This document shows, piece by piece, positions 37,465-49,500 of a stretch of DNA of 64,000 bases. The stretch comes from Crotophaga sulcirostris (Eukaryota; Chordata; Aves; Cuculiformes; Crotophagidae), in NCBI GenBank assembly GCA_013397455.1, contig VYZB01000534.1, positions 63,234-127,233 on the forward strand. The letters are read 5' to 3'. The translations under genes and the position numbers were made by a program. The notes under the pieces are model-generated. The model was given only the letters and a program-made list of their open reading frames with translations. It was not told the origin of the DNA and did no database searches. Position 1 is the stretch's first letter; each line of letters starts with the position of its first letter.

Positions 37465-38690
37465 ACTTACAAGAAAAAAATAGTTTGTCTCACAATGTTT
37501 ATGGTATATAATTGCTCAGATGGATATTTATTGGTTTGTCTGGTGTCTGATGGTCTCTGAACAGCTAAGCAAGAGAAAGGAAATGAACAGGCTGCAGAAG
37601 TTCTGATTGTGAAACAATTGCTCTTTGGAAGTGTTACTATGCCAAGTGAAAATACAAGAACTGAATGTAATTTGGCATTGCTAGATCTTGTTAGGGCTTT
37701 TTCTCCTCTTAGCAGTAGCCTCATGTGACAGGATTTGGTTATGAGGAAACTCCTAGAGCAATGCTGTATCAGGTCAGTAAGGAGTTTCAAAGCCCGGGAG
37801 AGGGAGGAGAGATGGCAAAGGGAATGGAGATCAGGAAAATAACAGCAAAGCCTGGTGTAGCTTTCCCAGCTCCCTTTAAAGCCAAGATGTACATGCCAAA
37901 AGATCTTCTGTGCCCTTGAATTCTCAAACTATGAAGTAAATGTACACAACCCTTTTTTTTCTACCCCAGCTGCACAGAAAAACCTTTCTATTGCTGAAAG
38001 CTATTTATATGCCTAATTAGAAAACATAAAACAAGTGTAAAAAGGTATCCAGTGCAAAGTACAACAGTATTTTCTGTAGGAATTTATCATTGTATTTGTT
38101 AATTAGAGGTTGAAATACTAAATAATCACTAACACTATCAGCTGATGGGTAATGTTTGTGTCAAACAACAAAGCTACTAAGAAGCAGTACTACAGTTTCA
38201 TAACATGGGCTTTTATTCAAACAAAAAAACCCCACAGGTTTTAGCATTTTTTTTCCTGCTGATCTTCTGCTGAGCTTATCAAGCTGAGCAGTCATGGAAT
38301 CAATCTCACTGAGGAGCCGCAATTTCTCCCCAATTCTCCCATGAAGCTTAAAATCAGGGCTTTGGCAGCAGCCCTCCCACCCACCCACAGCTTTCATGGA
38401 TCCAGATATAATGTAATTTTATTTTTATCCTGTATGCTTTTACATGGAAACTGAGAAATACATTTGCACTGTCACATAATGCCTATGAAAGCAGCAGGAA
38501 AGCAAATTCTGCCTTTGCAAGTTAGGGTAGAGCTTTCAAATGCTCCAGTCACCAATGCCTTTTAAGTGGGGCGGGGAGGCAACTCTTTCCTTGCTTGTTT
38601 CTGATAGCAGATACATGACAAAACGGTGAGGCTGGACATGCCTTCCAGTCTGCTGTTGATTCCCTTATCTCTATGGACTATTCATTACAG
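37465..38690. other. Unique noncoding DNA, no gene seen
   Basis: No recognisable coding sequence, RNA gene or transposon. Confidence 0.55.
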
Positions 38691-38699
38691 CCATAAAGT

Positions 38700-39430
38700 C
38701 ACAGGACTGGTGGGATCCCAGTTATCCTCTGTCCTCTATGCCCAAGTAAGCTCAAGCATCCCAATTCCTTTTTAACAGATGCCAACCTAATATATTTTTA
38801 ATACCTCTGGTAATAATGAGCTGTCCCAATGTTCCAGCACTTCTGCATCCATAGTTTGAGGGTTTCTTCTGTGCCTAACCTCAATTTCTGCTTGTTGTAG
38901 TGTAACCCCATCGTTTCTTTCCCATCCATCTTAGACAAGAAGGGACAGCAGCCTTTCATGTGCTTCAACACCTGCCATGTCACACCTCAGCATTCACTCC
39001 ATTAGTGCAAGCGGACCCAAGATGCTCGATTTTCTGGAGCTCCGATAATTTTCTCTGCTCCCCCTCCTATTACTCTCCCCAAAATATGACATCCCAAACT
39101 GGACACAGTATTTTGTATGAATTCTTGCCAGTGCTGAGCAGAAGAGAAGAACTTGACATGTCATGCATGCTGTATTCCCATTTATATACCCCAGCATGAC
39201 ATCTGTTTTTTTCAGTTTATCTCCAATTTGCCAAGAACATTTGAATTCTATTCATTGTCCAGCAAGCCTGCAGAACCTCTCAAGTTTTACTTGTTTGCAA
39301 ATATATTGAACGCAGTTGCTGTGCTATCATTTAGACTGTTAATGAAACCTGACCCAGATTGCGTACACTCAGCTGCTCTTTTTCCGTGTAGTGAAACATG
39401 TCAATTTGTGGTGAGAAACACAAAAAATAC
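38700..39430 (-). mobile_element. Old CR1 LINE fragment, RT end to 3' region (minus strand)
   Basis: Read on the minus strand, this follows the order of an old CR1 copy. It begins with 'gttcaatatatttgc' (CR1: gttcaatatcttcatt, end of the reverse transcriptase). Next is a segment translating to MLGYINGNTACMTCQVLL...FCSALARIHTKYCVQF, which parallels the CR1 phrase of the form ILGCIN..V...[23 protein letters not shown]. After that come CR1 3' phrases around a stretch equivalent to 'LR...KHWN'. The copy is diverged, has stops and an internal deletion near the RT end, and the avian tail repeat at its 3' end is not recognisable. It is a dead, 5'-truncated insertion. Edges are approximate. Confidence 0.8.
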
Positions 39431-39434
39431 TATT

Positions 39435-40895
39435 TTCTTTTTTGATCTCTGAGTATGTGTGTTCTGCTACTATTGTATTAATGGAATTATCTACAGCAAG
39501 CCTGCATTTTTTTACATTCCAAGAACTTTATCAAAATTCAATGCATATATGTTTGCAGCCTGTTTTTTTCTTTACGGAGGTGGAGATTTTTCATTTGCTT
39601 TGCTTTGCTTCTGAGAAAAAAATGGGTATGATCAAGGTAAATAATCACCAAAAATCAAAGAATGGAGTGACTTATTACAAGCGACTTGACAATTACGTGT
39701 TAAAACTAATGTCTTCTTGGTAAATATGTTCCTAGGAATAAGCAACTTATTCTGTAAGGATGTCTTGCCAGTTGAGCAAGAGAGAAAATATAAGAAATGA
39801 AAAAAACATTATGTTTCTGCAAACTATAGGACGAAATTCATTCTCTAATACTTCAAATAGCTTTTAGGAGAAAAACCTACCATAACATATTTACTTGTAT
39901 GGTAAACAAATGTTTAAATAAATTAGAACAGCTGAGGTTTAAATACAGAGTATTAACAAACACTTGCTTAAGACATTTTGTTAATAATCTCAATTCATTA
40001 TTCCATTGTCTTTGCTGACATAGTTAAATCAAACTGTCATGGAAAGAGTATAGGAGATTGCAATGAGTTCTTCCCTGAAGCGGACACTGAGCTGTTGAGA
40101 CAAATGAATAAACATGAAGAAAGACTTTTTTGTCATGACATGGCATAAGATTGGTCCTGCAGTCCTTTCTTGTAAATATGTCTCTAAGAATGTTATGAAT
40201 ATAACCTCCTTCTCCAAACACAATGCACACCGATGCTATTGACTGACCTTGCTCCCCAGCTGACTCCCAGGTCCTGCACTTGTGCCACTGTGCTCCTAAG
40301 CTCTGTTTCTTTGCCCTAAAACAACATTCAGGTATAGTATGTGATACAGTTCCCTCTGGAGAATGCTCTCAGCAGGCAGGCTTTGTGATACTGCAACAAG
40401 TCTTGATCTCCTGCCCTAGGTTCCAGGGGATCCTAGGTCCCAGAACACGGCCCCAGCCTTCTTCACCCACCCCTGTGATCCCTCACACCACACTCTGACA
40501 CAGCCTGGGGTTTGTGCTGTAAAACCACTGCTCTGGGGGGCCAGGACGCTGCCCTCCCACCACTTCTGAAGTTTGGAACTGAAGAAACACATAAAAAAGA
40601 ATAGATCTAAGGTGCACCACGTAGGACCCAATGACCTGCCACACATGAAGGTGATTACTCTGTTCTAGAAAAGACTAGCCCTGAGCAGAGGGTTAATCCT
40701 TATCAGTGTGAGAGGTAAGTGGCTGATCTTCAAAGGGGAAATCCCTTAGTCTTCGTTTAGAGATGTGACCTAGATGTCACTTTTCTCTGCAGATTAAGAG
40801 TTTTAGGAATTCAGGGAATTATTTTAAGAATACCATCTATTTACCTGCCAAAAGGTAAGTTCAGGTTGGGTGAGTAGATTAGGTGGACTGATGAG
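39435..40895. other. Unique noncoding DNA between two CR1 copies
   Basis: No recognisable gene. 40650-40895 may be a still more diverged extension of the CR1 copy that follows, but I cannot align it by eye. Confidence 0.5.
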
Positions 40896-40899
40896 GACT

Positions 40900-41303
40900 T
40901 GCCTAGAGCAGTGTGAAGTTCTGGGTCCCTCAGTTACAGACAAAAGTGGGCTATTTGCACACTTTCCAGAAAAAGGTAAAGGAATGTTTGAAGTCTAAAC
41001 ATGCTTACGAATGAAGAAGAATTTATCCTAGAGAAGACATAGCAACAATCTTCAAATATGCAGACTATTATAAATACTTGTATGTATGTGTTCTCTGTGC
41101 CTGTGATGGTTAGACAGGAAAAATTTAGGTTAATGGCAAAAGACACTGCAGCAGGAAGAAAGGAGAAGCAGTTGGAGAGATTGTTAGAGGGGGCAACGGG
41201 ACCTCCAACATCAGAGTTGTTTAAAAAGAGGTTGTATAGAGTGTATAGATGATTCTGCCTTGGGTAGGTCTAGCTCAACCGCTCAACTCCTGAGGTTGTG
41301 ACC
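40900..41303 (+). mobile_element. Old CR1 LINE 3' fragment (plus strand)
   Basis: The order of phrases follows CR1: 'gagcagtgtgaagttctgggt', then 'atagcaacaatcttcaaata', then 'ggaaaaatttaggtt', 'cagagttgtttaaaaagaggttg', and finally 'gattctgccttgggtaggtctagctcaac' with 'cctgaggttgtgacc'. CR1 consensus phrases are of the form 'gtccagttctggg', 'atagcaatcttcaaatat', 'gagatttttaagaggaggtt' and 'gattctgccttgggcagg'. It is strongly diverged and so probably old. No open coding frame survives. Confidence 0.75.
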
Positions 41304-41304
41304 A

Positions 41305-44300
41305 TGACTGACTAAGGTTTTCCGAGGGTTTTCACGGGTGCATGACAATTAGGATGGAGAAGAGAGTATTACTGATTAAATGAGAGACCACTCAACCACA
41401 CATCATTGCATAAAACAAGAAGAGTACTATAAAAGCAGGCAAAACTTCCTTGGGGAGCTTTAATCTGTGAGTAGTTGCCAAGTCTGGCAAAGATACACCT
41501 GCTTTACACAGCCAGTGTAGAAAGCAAACAAGACAAGTTAAAAGTAAATTTCATGTAACTAGTGAATTTAGACTACAGACTTTCAACTTTTATAGAAGAC
41601 TTCAACTACTGGAGAAGGTCGAGTACAACATTCACCTTACAGGAGTCAGAGCATGTAAAAGGAGTGGGAAACGTCCTTTGCACCACAGGGAAAGCACTCC
41701 AGAAGTACTGAATGGTAGATAAACTCTCCATTTTTATATGTTCCACAAGCATTTTTCTAAGTTAATCTGTACTTAATATTTACTTATTGTATTTCAGTGT
41801 AGAAAGAAGGAAGCAAACACTTCCAAAGTATCTCACTGGCTGGGGTCAAGGCAGACAGTACCCTGGCTTCTCTAATGAGAAGGATGAAAAAAAAAATCAG
41901 CTTTCTTTCCTCTCACTCACTGGTGTTGAGCACATACAAAAAAGTACCATAATCACTATCATTCAAGAAAACAACAGAACTGCCTTTTCTAGTGCACCCT
42001 GGTTTTATTCTTCAGGGTACAACCACACTGCGTGTGTGTGTGCCTGCCTGCACATGCCATAGAACTGGGGAAGGGGGGAAGTTAGCATGCAGAATAATGT
42101 AATTACTCATTCTTGAATAGAAGGATAATTACTGTCACAGAAACCCACATAACTTGCAGATCTTTTTGTTCTTTTTAAGATGATAAATACAGTATTTTCC
42201 ATTTTCTAACAGGATGCATCCTTTTCGTTCTGATTTCCCTTCCTCGCTTGAAGTGAATTACATATGTTTTGAATGAATAACAAGGGTTATCAGGTCATGT
42301 ATAGGAAAAGATAAGCTTATCTGGATTTTTAAAAAAAAATAAAATTAATTCCGTTTCTCTGAAGTCATTGTAGTGAGTCACTGTTAGTTAAGAAATTGGG
42401 CTGTCACCAGTAACAGACTTCCTTCAAGTATGAGTTTCAACAGCACATCTGGAAGACGATGGGGAAAAAGAAGCAGCAGCAGAAGAAGGCACACTGACCA
42501 ACCACAGCCTAAGACTTTTAAAATTCGCATTGTGAATCTCGTGGTTAAGAGCACCAATAGCCAATGTGCGTCTTGCTGTCACTCACAGACGCAGCATAAT
42601 CTGAGGGCAAATGGTAGATGAGGCAGTGCGAAAAGGCACCCAAATAGCATCTGCATCAGATGGCCGGGTGCACTTTTCCTTCCTCCCATCCTTCCATTTT
42701 TTAAGTTGGAACCTGATGAACTGATTTACTGGTTGGAAATCCTTTGTGTTGCTCTTCAGGTGCTCTCCTGCTCACCTGTGATCTTTCTTCAGGCTCTAGG
42801 CATCTATTGCTATTTAACAGAACATCTTAACGTCTGTTGATGTCACAAGCCTACTCTTCTTTAGTGACAGTTGGGATGCGGGAAAAATTTTCAAAGCCCC
42901 CATGGGAGACCAGAGCTCATAAACATCTCTGTGACTCTGTGAGCCACCATAGTTTAGGTATTGTCTATGCTTACATCTTCTCAAAATAAGAACTGAGACC
43001 ATTCCTCCCCTGCAAATCTCTGCTAAGGATGTGCTTACTTCACAGTTAACTTAAAACTAACTGGGTTTTGATGACTGTATAACTGCAATACCATGATAAC
43101 TACTGTGACTGATTTCAGTGTGTTTACTGTGATTTTCCTCCCACCTGTGACCTCTACTGAGCTTTGTGCTGCCTCAATTCCATCATTAGCAATAACCTGC
43201 TATGTCTGAATACACTTTTTTGACCTGGGTCACAACCCAAATGTGCACATAACCTAACAGAAGCTCGGCCTGGGAAACACACTATGCCATGATTTTTTTA
43301 TATAAGTAAATCTGGTAAATAATTCAACCCATGTGGTGGTATTCTGAGTCTCCCCATCTGAAAAAGAAGACATTTCATCCCAAGAAAGATTGCTTTGCCA
43401 GTTCCAGGAACTGATACCTTACTACAAAGTAATAATAAATAGAGAAGAGCAGGCTACTCTGCACCCCACCAGAAATAGCAGGCTGCCTGCTCCAGGCTCC
43501 AATTGAAATTCTGTCTGTTTGCAATAGCATCCTTAGCAACCAAAAAAATCACACAAGACAATTGATGTAGGTGAGGTGTATCCAGGCAGCCAACATTTCA
43601 AATGCAAGCTTTACTCGTGGGTCTCAAAAGCTAATTTTTCACAAAAATCTGGAATTTATTTAAAACTCTTATCCAAGATATTTTTCTTGCTCACAGATTT
43701 AGCATATCAATGTTCCTAGGAAGTCATAATCATTGCTTTCATTCTATAGATTTCCTTGCCCTCTAACAACTCAGATTGTGTGTTGTCTCAACCGTTCTCG
43801 TCAAGTCAGCTCTGACAGCTGAGTCAGACCAGAAGAATGGTTGAATTAAAAAGCCTGACAATCCTCTACCCCTTATTCAGCCAATAACCTCATTTGTTCA
43901 TTGATTGGAAATTAAAGATGCTAGAAGTAGTTTTATCATTTGTGTTGGTGGTGATTTACAAGTCTGCTGATTTTGTGTAAACCCCTATATTACTCATTTA
44001 GGACCAAATCACTGCAGTGGGAAAACAAGCAAGCCCATAATAAACTGCAGTTAAAAGGGTCAGAGAGGAACGAGCTTCAACCAGGCAGGTGTATCTGACC
44101 AGTGTTCACAGCCCAGCTGAAGGTTTGCTCTGTAAAGTCCTGGTGTCGCATTGTTGTCCTTTTGGAAAGCAACATGCCAGGAAGATATTTGCAGGATGCT
44201 ACTTCTCCAATAGTAGGAATATAACAGTGGCATCACTGACTCCAGGGAAGCACTGTGGTACCTGGGGTGAAAACGAGTATGTCAGTCCCCTGCTCTGCTA

Positions 44301-45850
44301 AAACTGGAGTTAGGGCTTGTGTTAGCCTCATTGTGCGTTCTGCTGATAGCTAAAATGTTTTTAGTAGTCCAAAATTCATATTTTTGCTCTCCTAATTATC
44401 CCTTAGCTTAGCTTCTGATATTGGAAAATTATCCTCTAATTCCCTTGCTTTAACCAGATGGTTCATATTTTTAAAAATTCTTGATTATACTCATTTCCAC
44501 ATCCCCATTTAAACATAGTTAGTATTTGCTGACCTCTATCTCCTGTTAAAACAGTGATGAATCGACTGCAGTCACTACAGCTGTTCACTAAATATTTTCC
44601 ATATTTCTAGAGTGGATTATTCACTCAATATGGGATTGCAACTTCAGTATCTGAAAGACTCCTTTTTTAAAAGCTCTTCACATTTATCCATCCGTGACTT
44701 TGACATCTAAAATGTTGTAATGGTAAGATCTGAGACACTTCTAAATATCAAACAATTTCACAAACACTTCTTTTCTCAAGGTGGGGCCCAGAACAGGCAG
44801 TGTTCTTGCAGTCTACTCTGCGACTTGTGAAGGACTCCTTAACTATGTCTCAGAACATCTCTTGTCATCTCATATCTGTTCCTCTTCTAAAAGATGAGGA
44901 ATTAAAATGCCTTGATCCAACCTTCTGACAAGTGTATCTTTGAATATGTAAAAGATTTTGTGATTCACCACCTCCACTTGCTCTGGAGGGTTATAGCAAC
45001 AGTTTGACCTTTGATAGTGCCCGTTATCCCTGAATCATATCCAAATTTTTGATGCTTATTTAAAGAAAACATTATCAATCCTTTCTGGGAAACACTGTAT
45101 TTTGATTAACTTATGGGGTATAGTCACATTTAATGAAGTGTAAGACTCAATCCAGGGCTTCAAGGCACGCAGAAAAATTACCAGTTACTTTGTTAAAAAA
45201 GAGCTGGATAATAAAAGCATCTGTTATTATACATGGCTAATTAGTTTTCCAAGCAAAAATCTTACTTCTCATTTCCAAAGTACTAATTCTTTACCTGAGC
45301 AACTGGAGTTCCTAATGTGCATTGGAGGCTTGCAGACCAAAGTATATTAGAGTTCACTTCTTCAGGGTTCACATAGCCTTTCTTTACACCCTTTTTTGAT
45401 AGCAAAGATGGCATTAGAATATTGATATTCTAATATTAGTCTTTTTCATCAAGTACTAGGAAGTGAAAAAAAATAGAAACAAGCACAAACTTATGTTTAA
45501 CTTCAGCTCATTCTCAAGCAAATTCTTTCCTCCAAGGGACACAAGAGCAGTATGTAAAACCCCTCTGCATAAACACTGAGGGCATTTTTTTTGAGCACTG
45601 AATAGAAGAGAACTGACAGAATGAAAAGACAAATTGCCCACGGGCACCCTAACTTTTTATCCTGTACTAATTGGCTGTCTAAGGGCCCAGAGGAGCTCCT
45701 CAGATGTGGCGTGCTCACAGCCTCTCTGGCTGCTGTTCCCTGGGGTTACCAGCATGCAAGTACAGAGTGGGGGGCAAGGGGGGAAGCATTTTTGGACAAA
45801 AGAGCAGGTGTTTACAGGAACAGCCTCCAGTTGCAGGACAGTAACAAAAG
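41305..45850. other. Unique noncoding DNA, no gene seen
   Basis: About 4.5 kb with no supportable gene. Short GT and CCTG runs occur near 42030-42050. A stretch around 44760-45000 has weak minus-strand CR1-like phrases but is too diverged to call. Confidence 0.5.
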
Positions 45851-45854
45851 TGTA

Positions 45855-46530
45855 GCCATAGGGTGGATGCAAAACTGGCCAAAAAGCTGTGCTAAGAAAT
45901 TAGTTATCAATGGTCCACCTTCAAACTAAAAGGGTGTATTGAGAGGGGTTTCCCAGGAGTCTGTCTGGTGTCTGGCACTGTTCAATATTTGCATTATCAG
46001 CTTGGATGATGGAATAGAGAGCATACTTTGCAAGTTTACAGTTGACTCTAGGTTGGGAAGAGCAGGAAGTGATTTGGAGGACAGGAGTCAGAGTCTGAAT
46101 GAGCTTTGAGAAAATGGAATCTTCTGAAAAAAATGGATGCAGAGTTCTACATTCATTTCTGCATTTCAGCTGCATAAACACAGAGCGGGAAATGACTAAC
46201 TACTTAACAGCTTTGCAGGATCTGGAGTTATCACAAGCTGAATGTCAGCCAAAGACATCATGTGGCAGCAAAAAAAAAAACAACCTCAACATACTGGAAT
46301 GTGTAAACAGGAGGGTCGTTTGTAAGACACACAGAGTAATCCTTCTGCCTTACTTGATGTTGGTTCAGCCTCAGCTAAAGCACTGGGACTTGTTACAGGG
46401 ACTAATTTTTAGTGAAGTTGGAAAGGATCCAGGCCCTGATCAGGGGTCTAGGAAAGGAGTAGCAGGAGGAACTGCAGAGGCCAGAAAAGAAGACTAAGGG
46501 CACAGATCAACAGTTTTCACAAATGGAAGG
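45855..46530 (+). mobile_element. Old CR1 LINE fragment with reverse transcriptase remnant
   Basis: From 45.86 kb the text follows CR1 ORF2: 'gggtggatgcaaaactggcc', 'gaggggtttcccaggagtctg', then a frame reading FNICIISLDDGIESILCKF followed by TVDSRLG. The family has F(I)N-I-F-I-NDLDDGIE-...-KFADDTKLG there, so the conserved (F/Y)ADD catalytic box is mutated to FTVD at 46035-46046. Downstream, NILECVNRRVVCKTHRVILL parallels the family phrase [19 protein letters not shown]. An A10 run at 46271-46280 interrupts the frame's neighbourhood, and the 3' UTR decays out near 46.5 kb. The copy is 5'-truncated and cannot encode an active enzyme. Edges are approximate. Confidence 0.85.
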
Positions 46531-46534
46531 ACCA

Positions 46535-49500
46535 GGATAGGACAATAAGTAAGGTAGGTGGGTACCTAGTCAATTTGGCTGATTTTCACTATCTCCTAGA
46601 CATATATGGTGGTACATCTTAAGGTAACTCTTCCCATACCACACACTTGTCATGTAGTCACTTTGGCTCACACGCATCTCTAAAAAGTGACCAATATGTT
46701 ATCTTTGCGTACAAACTTTTGCACTCCTTTATATCATTTCAGGAATAAGCCTTGGCTGGAAAAGTAGGCATTATTTGTAGACTCTGATCACAATTTCATC
46801 TTGTAGATATGTCAATTTAGGCTTGCTTCCCCTCTTTTTCAGACATCTACCACACTTACCTCTTTCATCACAGTACTCTAGTGGCTGGTGCCCCAGTCAG
46901 CTCCAATATGCTGTGTCCTTGACCATAGGAATGAGAGAAAAGGCAATCTGGGAGGTCAGGTCTCCCATTTCTCTAACCCAGTTTACTCAGTTGAACTCAC
47001 CACATCATGTTTGTCTCCTGAACACCTCACTACATTGTCACATTTGGATGCTTTTGCCTTACGTTGGCATTATAGACAACCGCACTTTCTTCTCCAGCAC
47101 ACTTCCAGGACCCAGAGTCTACTAAGCATTTGCAGAAGTATGGTCTTGTCATCCCAGTGTGGTAGTTCCTCAAGGTCAGGGATAAGGGTTGAATCTCCTG
47201 TACAAACACCTCAGTTGCTGGTACACACTCTCTTTCCTGGCTTTTGCCTTATGAGCACCCTGGTTAATAATTTGAATATGGAGGGGATATACAGTCGCTG
47301 AAACACATAGTATGCATGTTCCACTGGAATTAGCTTTCTTTTTGAGATGGCATAAAACATGCACAGAGCAATGAAAAATAAAATGCCTCTCCATAGCATC
47401 TTAGCATACACTATCCCACTATTACCATTCCCCCAGTTCTCATGTCACAGCAGAGCTAAGTACCTCTCTACACTTTCCTCAAGCCTCACACAAAAATATG
47501 GGTCTGCTGCTGGGCTGTCAGCATTCACATTGAAGGACCTGGAGTCGAGCTCGTGATCCAGTCTTCTGTAGGCATTAGTACCAAGCATCTCTTAGGAAGT
47601 AAAGCGCTTGTAGATCATAACTGAACTTCAGCAGACATTTACTAAGTTGAAGTGTGTCTCATGACTCCACCTCCTCTAGTTTTCTAAGCATGTTTTGGGC
47701 TTCTCTTCATCTCTTAGGACGTCTTATGCTCTCTTGATCTTTGTGGGACCCAAACATCACTTTCATCAGGTATTTGAAGTCCACCAGCAATTGATTCATT
47801 GTTTTGTTATAAACATATTTATTGGACTATTTTTCCTGGTTTGCCAACTCAAGTAATATTCAGGAACACCTCTTCTGAATTAATGCAAATCAAAGAAAAC
47901 TTGGTTTTGAAAAAGTCAGTGAAACTTCGAAAGAATATCCACTGAAAGATGCACTAAACTAGTTTGCCCCACAGACTCAGTACCCTACTAGTGAAAAGTC
48001 AGTAACAGAGACAGCCTGTGCATAGGGACATGCCAGACAGGAGAAAAGGTATTTCTTGAGGCTAAACAGGCTCAGTGATGGCCCTTGAGGTCGCTGGAGG
48101 GCCAAACCAAATGCCTGTCCAGCTTGTTCATACTTGGACCATGGACCCAGCATCAGGCAACCTCAGGCAGAAATCTTAGTACCTTGGGGCTTGCAGCAGT
48201 ACCTCTTGTGCACGGGTAGCTGCTGTGGGAATAGCCAAATGCACTGTGCAGCCTCCAGCTGTGCTGACACATAGCCTCTAGCCACCCACCACCTTTGCAG
48301 TAAAAGTTCTCGGTAGAAAAGAGAGTCCAAGACACATCCTTTCACGGTTCCATGGCTTTTATAAAAGCATTGCAGTATTTTTTGTCAAGTAATACTGGTC
48401 CAGATTGAATTCTTGCATTTTGCAGTACAGCCCACATGCTCTAGATGTGTATTTTGAAACCTGCATTGGCAAGGGCACCCTATTGGGTACAGTTCCATCA
48501 GGACTGCAACGTATTTACTGTGAATCTATGGAAATAAAATTTTAAAATTAAGGCACTTCAAAATGAGGCTGAAATATTTCATGAGAAAATTACGTGGCTT
48601 TTATTTTTTAACTTAAATTTTCATGGAACACACTAAAATTAATAACGCTCTATCTTCAGAACTTGTACATTGTCTGAATTTAGAGAATTACAATAAATAC
48701 AAAATCCTTGTAGAAAATGAAGCACTGTAGTTTACTGGTTAAGAAAACATCCATTTTTTGAAAGTTCAAAATTTACCCTTATTTTACATTTTAGTTCCCA
48801 AATATTTATACTTTAAAAGGTAATCCATCACTGAATAGACGATTTTTCACTTTATACATTTAAAAATGATTGGTCTACAACATTTTAACACTGCTGTAAA
48901 ATAAATGCTTTTTGTTAGAAGTTCATCTCACTGGTTCAAATGGAGTGGCATTGTCTGCGAGGTCTCATTTCAAAATTATTGCACTTCTATCTTTTTCGTC
49001 ATGCCACGAGATGTGAAGTCCAAAATATTTACCTTTCTGATTGTCAATCTTTCCTTCATAGTGATGTCTGAGTGAAGACAAAATAGACAACTTGTTTTGT
49101 TGAATCAATAGAGGCGTATTATCACAGCAAGATTATAATTCAGGTGTACAATACCTGTATTTTACCGAGTACAAAAATGAAACTGCCATGTGCTGTGTGT
49201 CACAGCAGGTAACTAATATCAACAAAGTAGCAGAGACTATGCTCAAATAATGTTGTGTGGGTCTAACTTCAATCCTCAAAAGCAAGGCAATTCAAAGTTA
49301 AGGCTTAAACTCTATCCATAATCCACTGTCTCTAGGAATTACATTATGAATGCAGCTGAACTCTCATCTCAGGTCTGTGCAGCTATATGTTGCCACACAG
49401 ATGGTGGGAGAAAGCATACCCACTGTTATGGTTATATGCAGATTCTTATTGTTTTCTATCTGGTAAAGATACCATCTACTGGCATTTGTATTTACTCGAG

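Noticed and set aside
44760..45000. Further minus-strand CR1 copy
   Set aside because: Phrases such as 'gtggggcccagaacaggcagtg' and 'caccacctccacttgctctgg' are suggestive, but order and identity are too weak to call by eye.
46823..47301. Overlapping open frames of 100 and 137 codons
   Set aside because: Two frames are open over the same stretch without domain character, as expected by chance.
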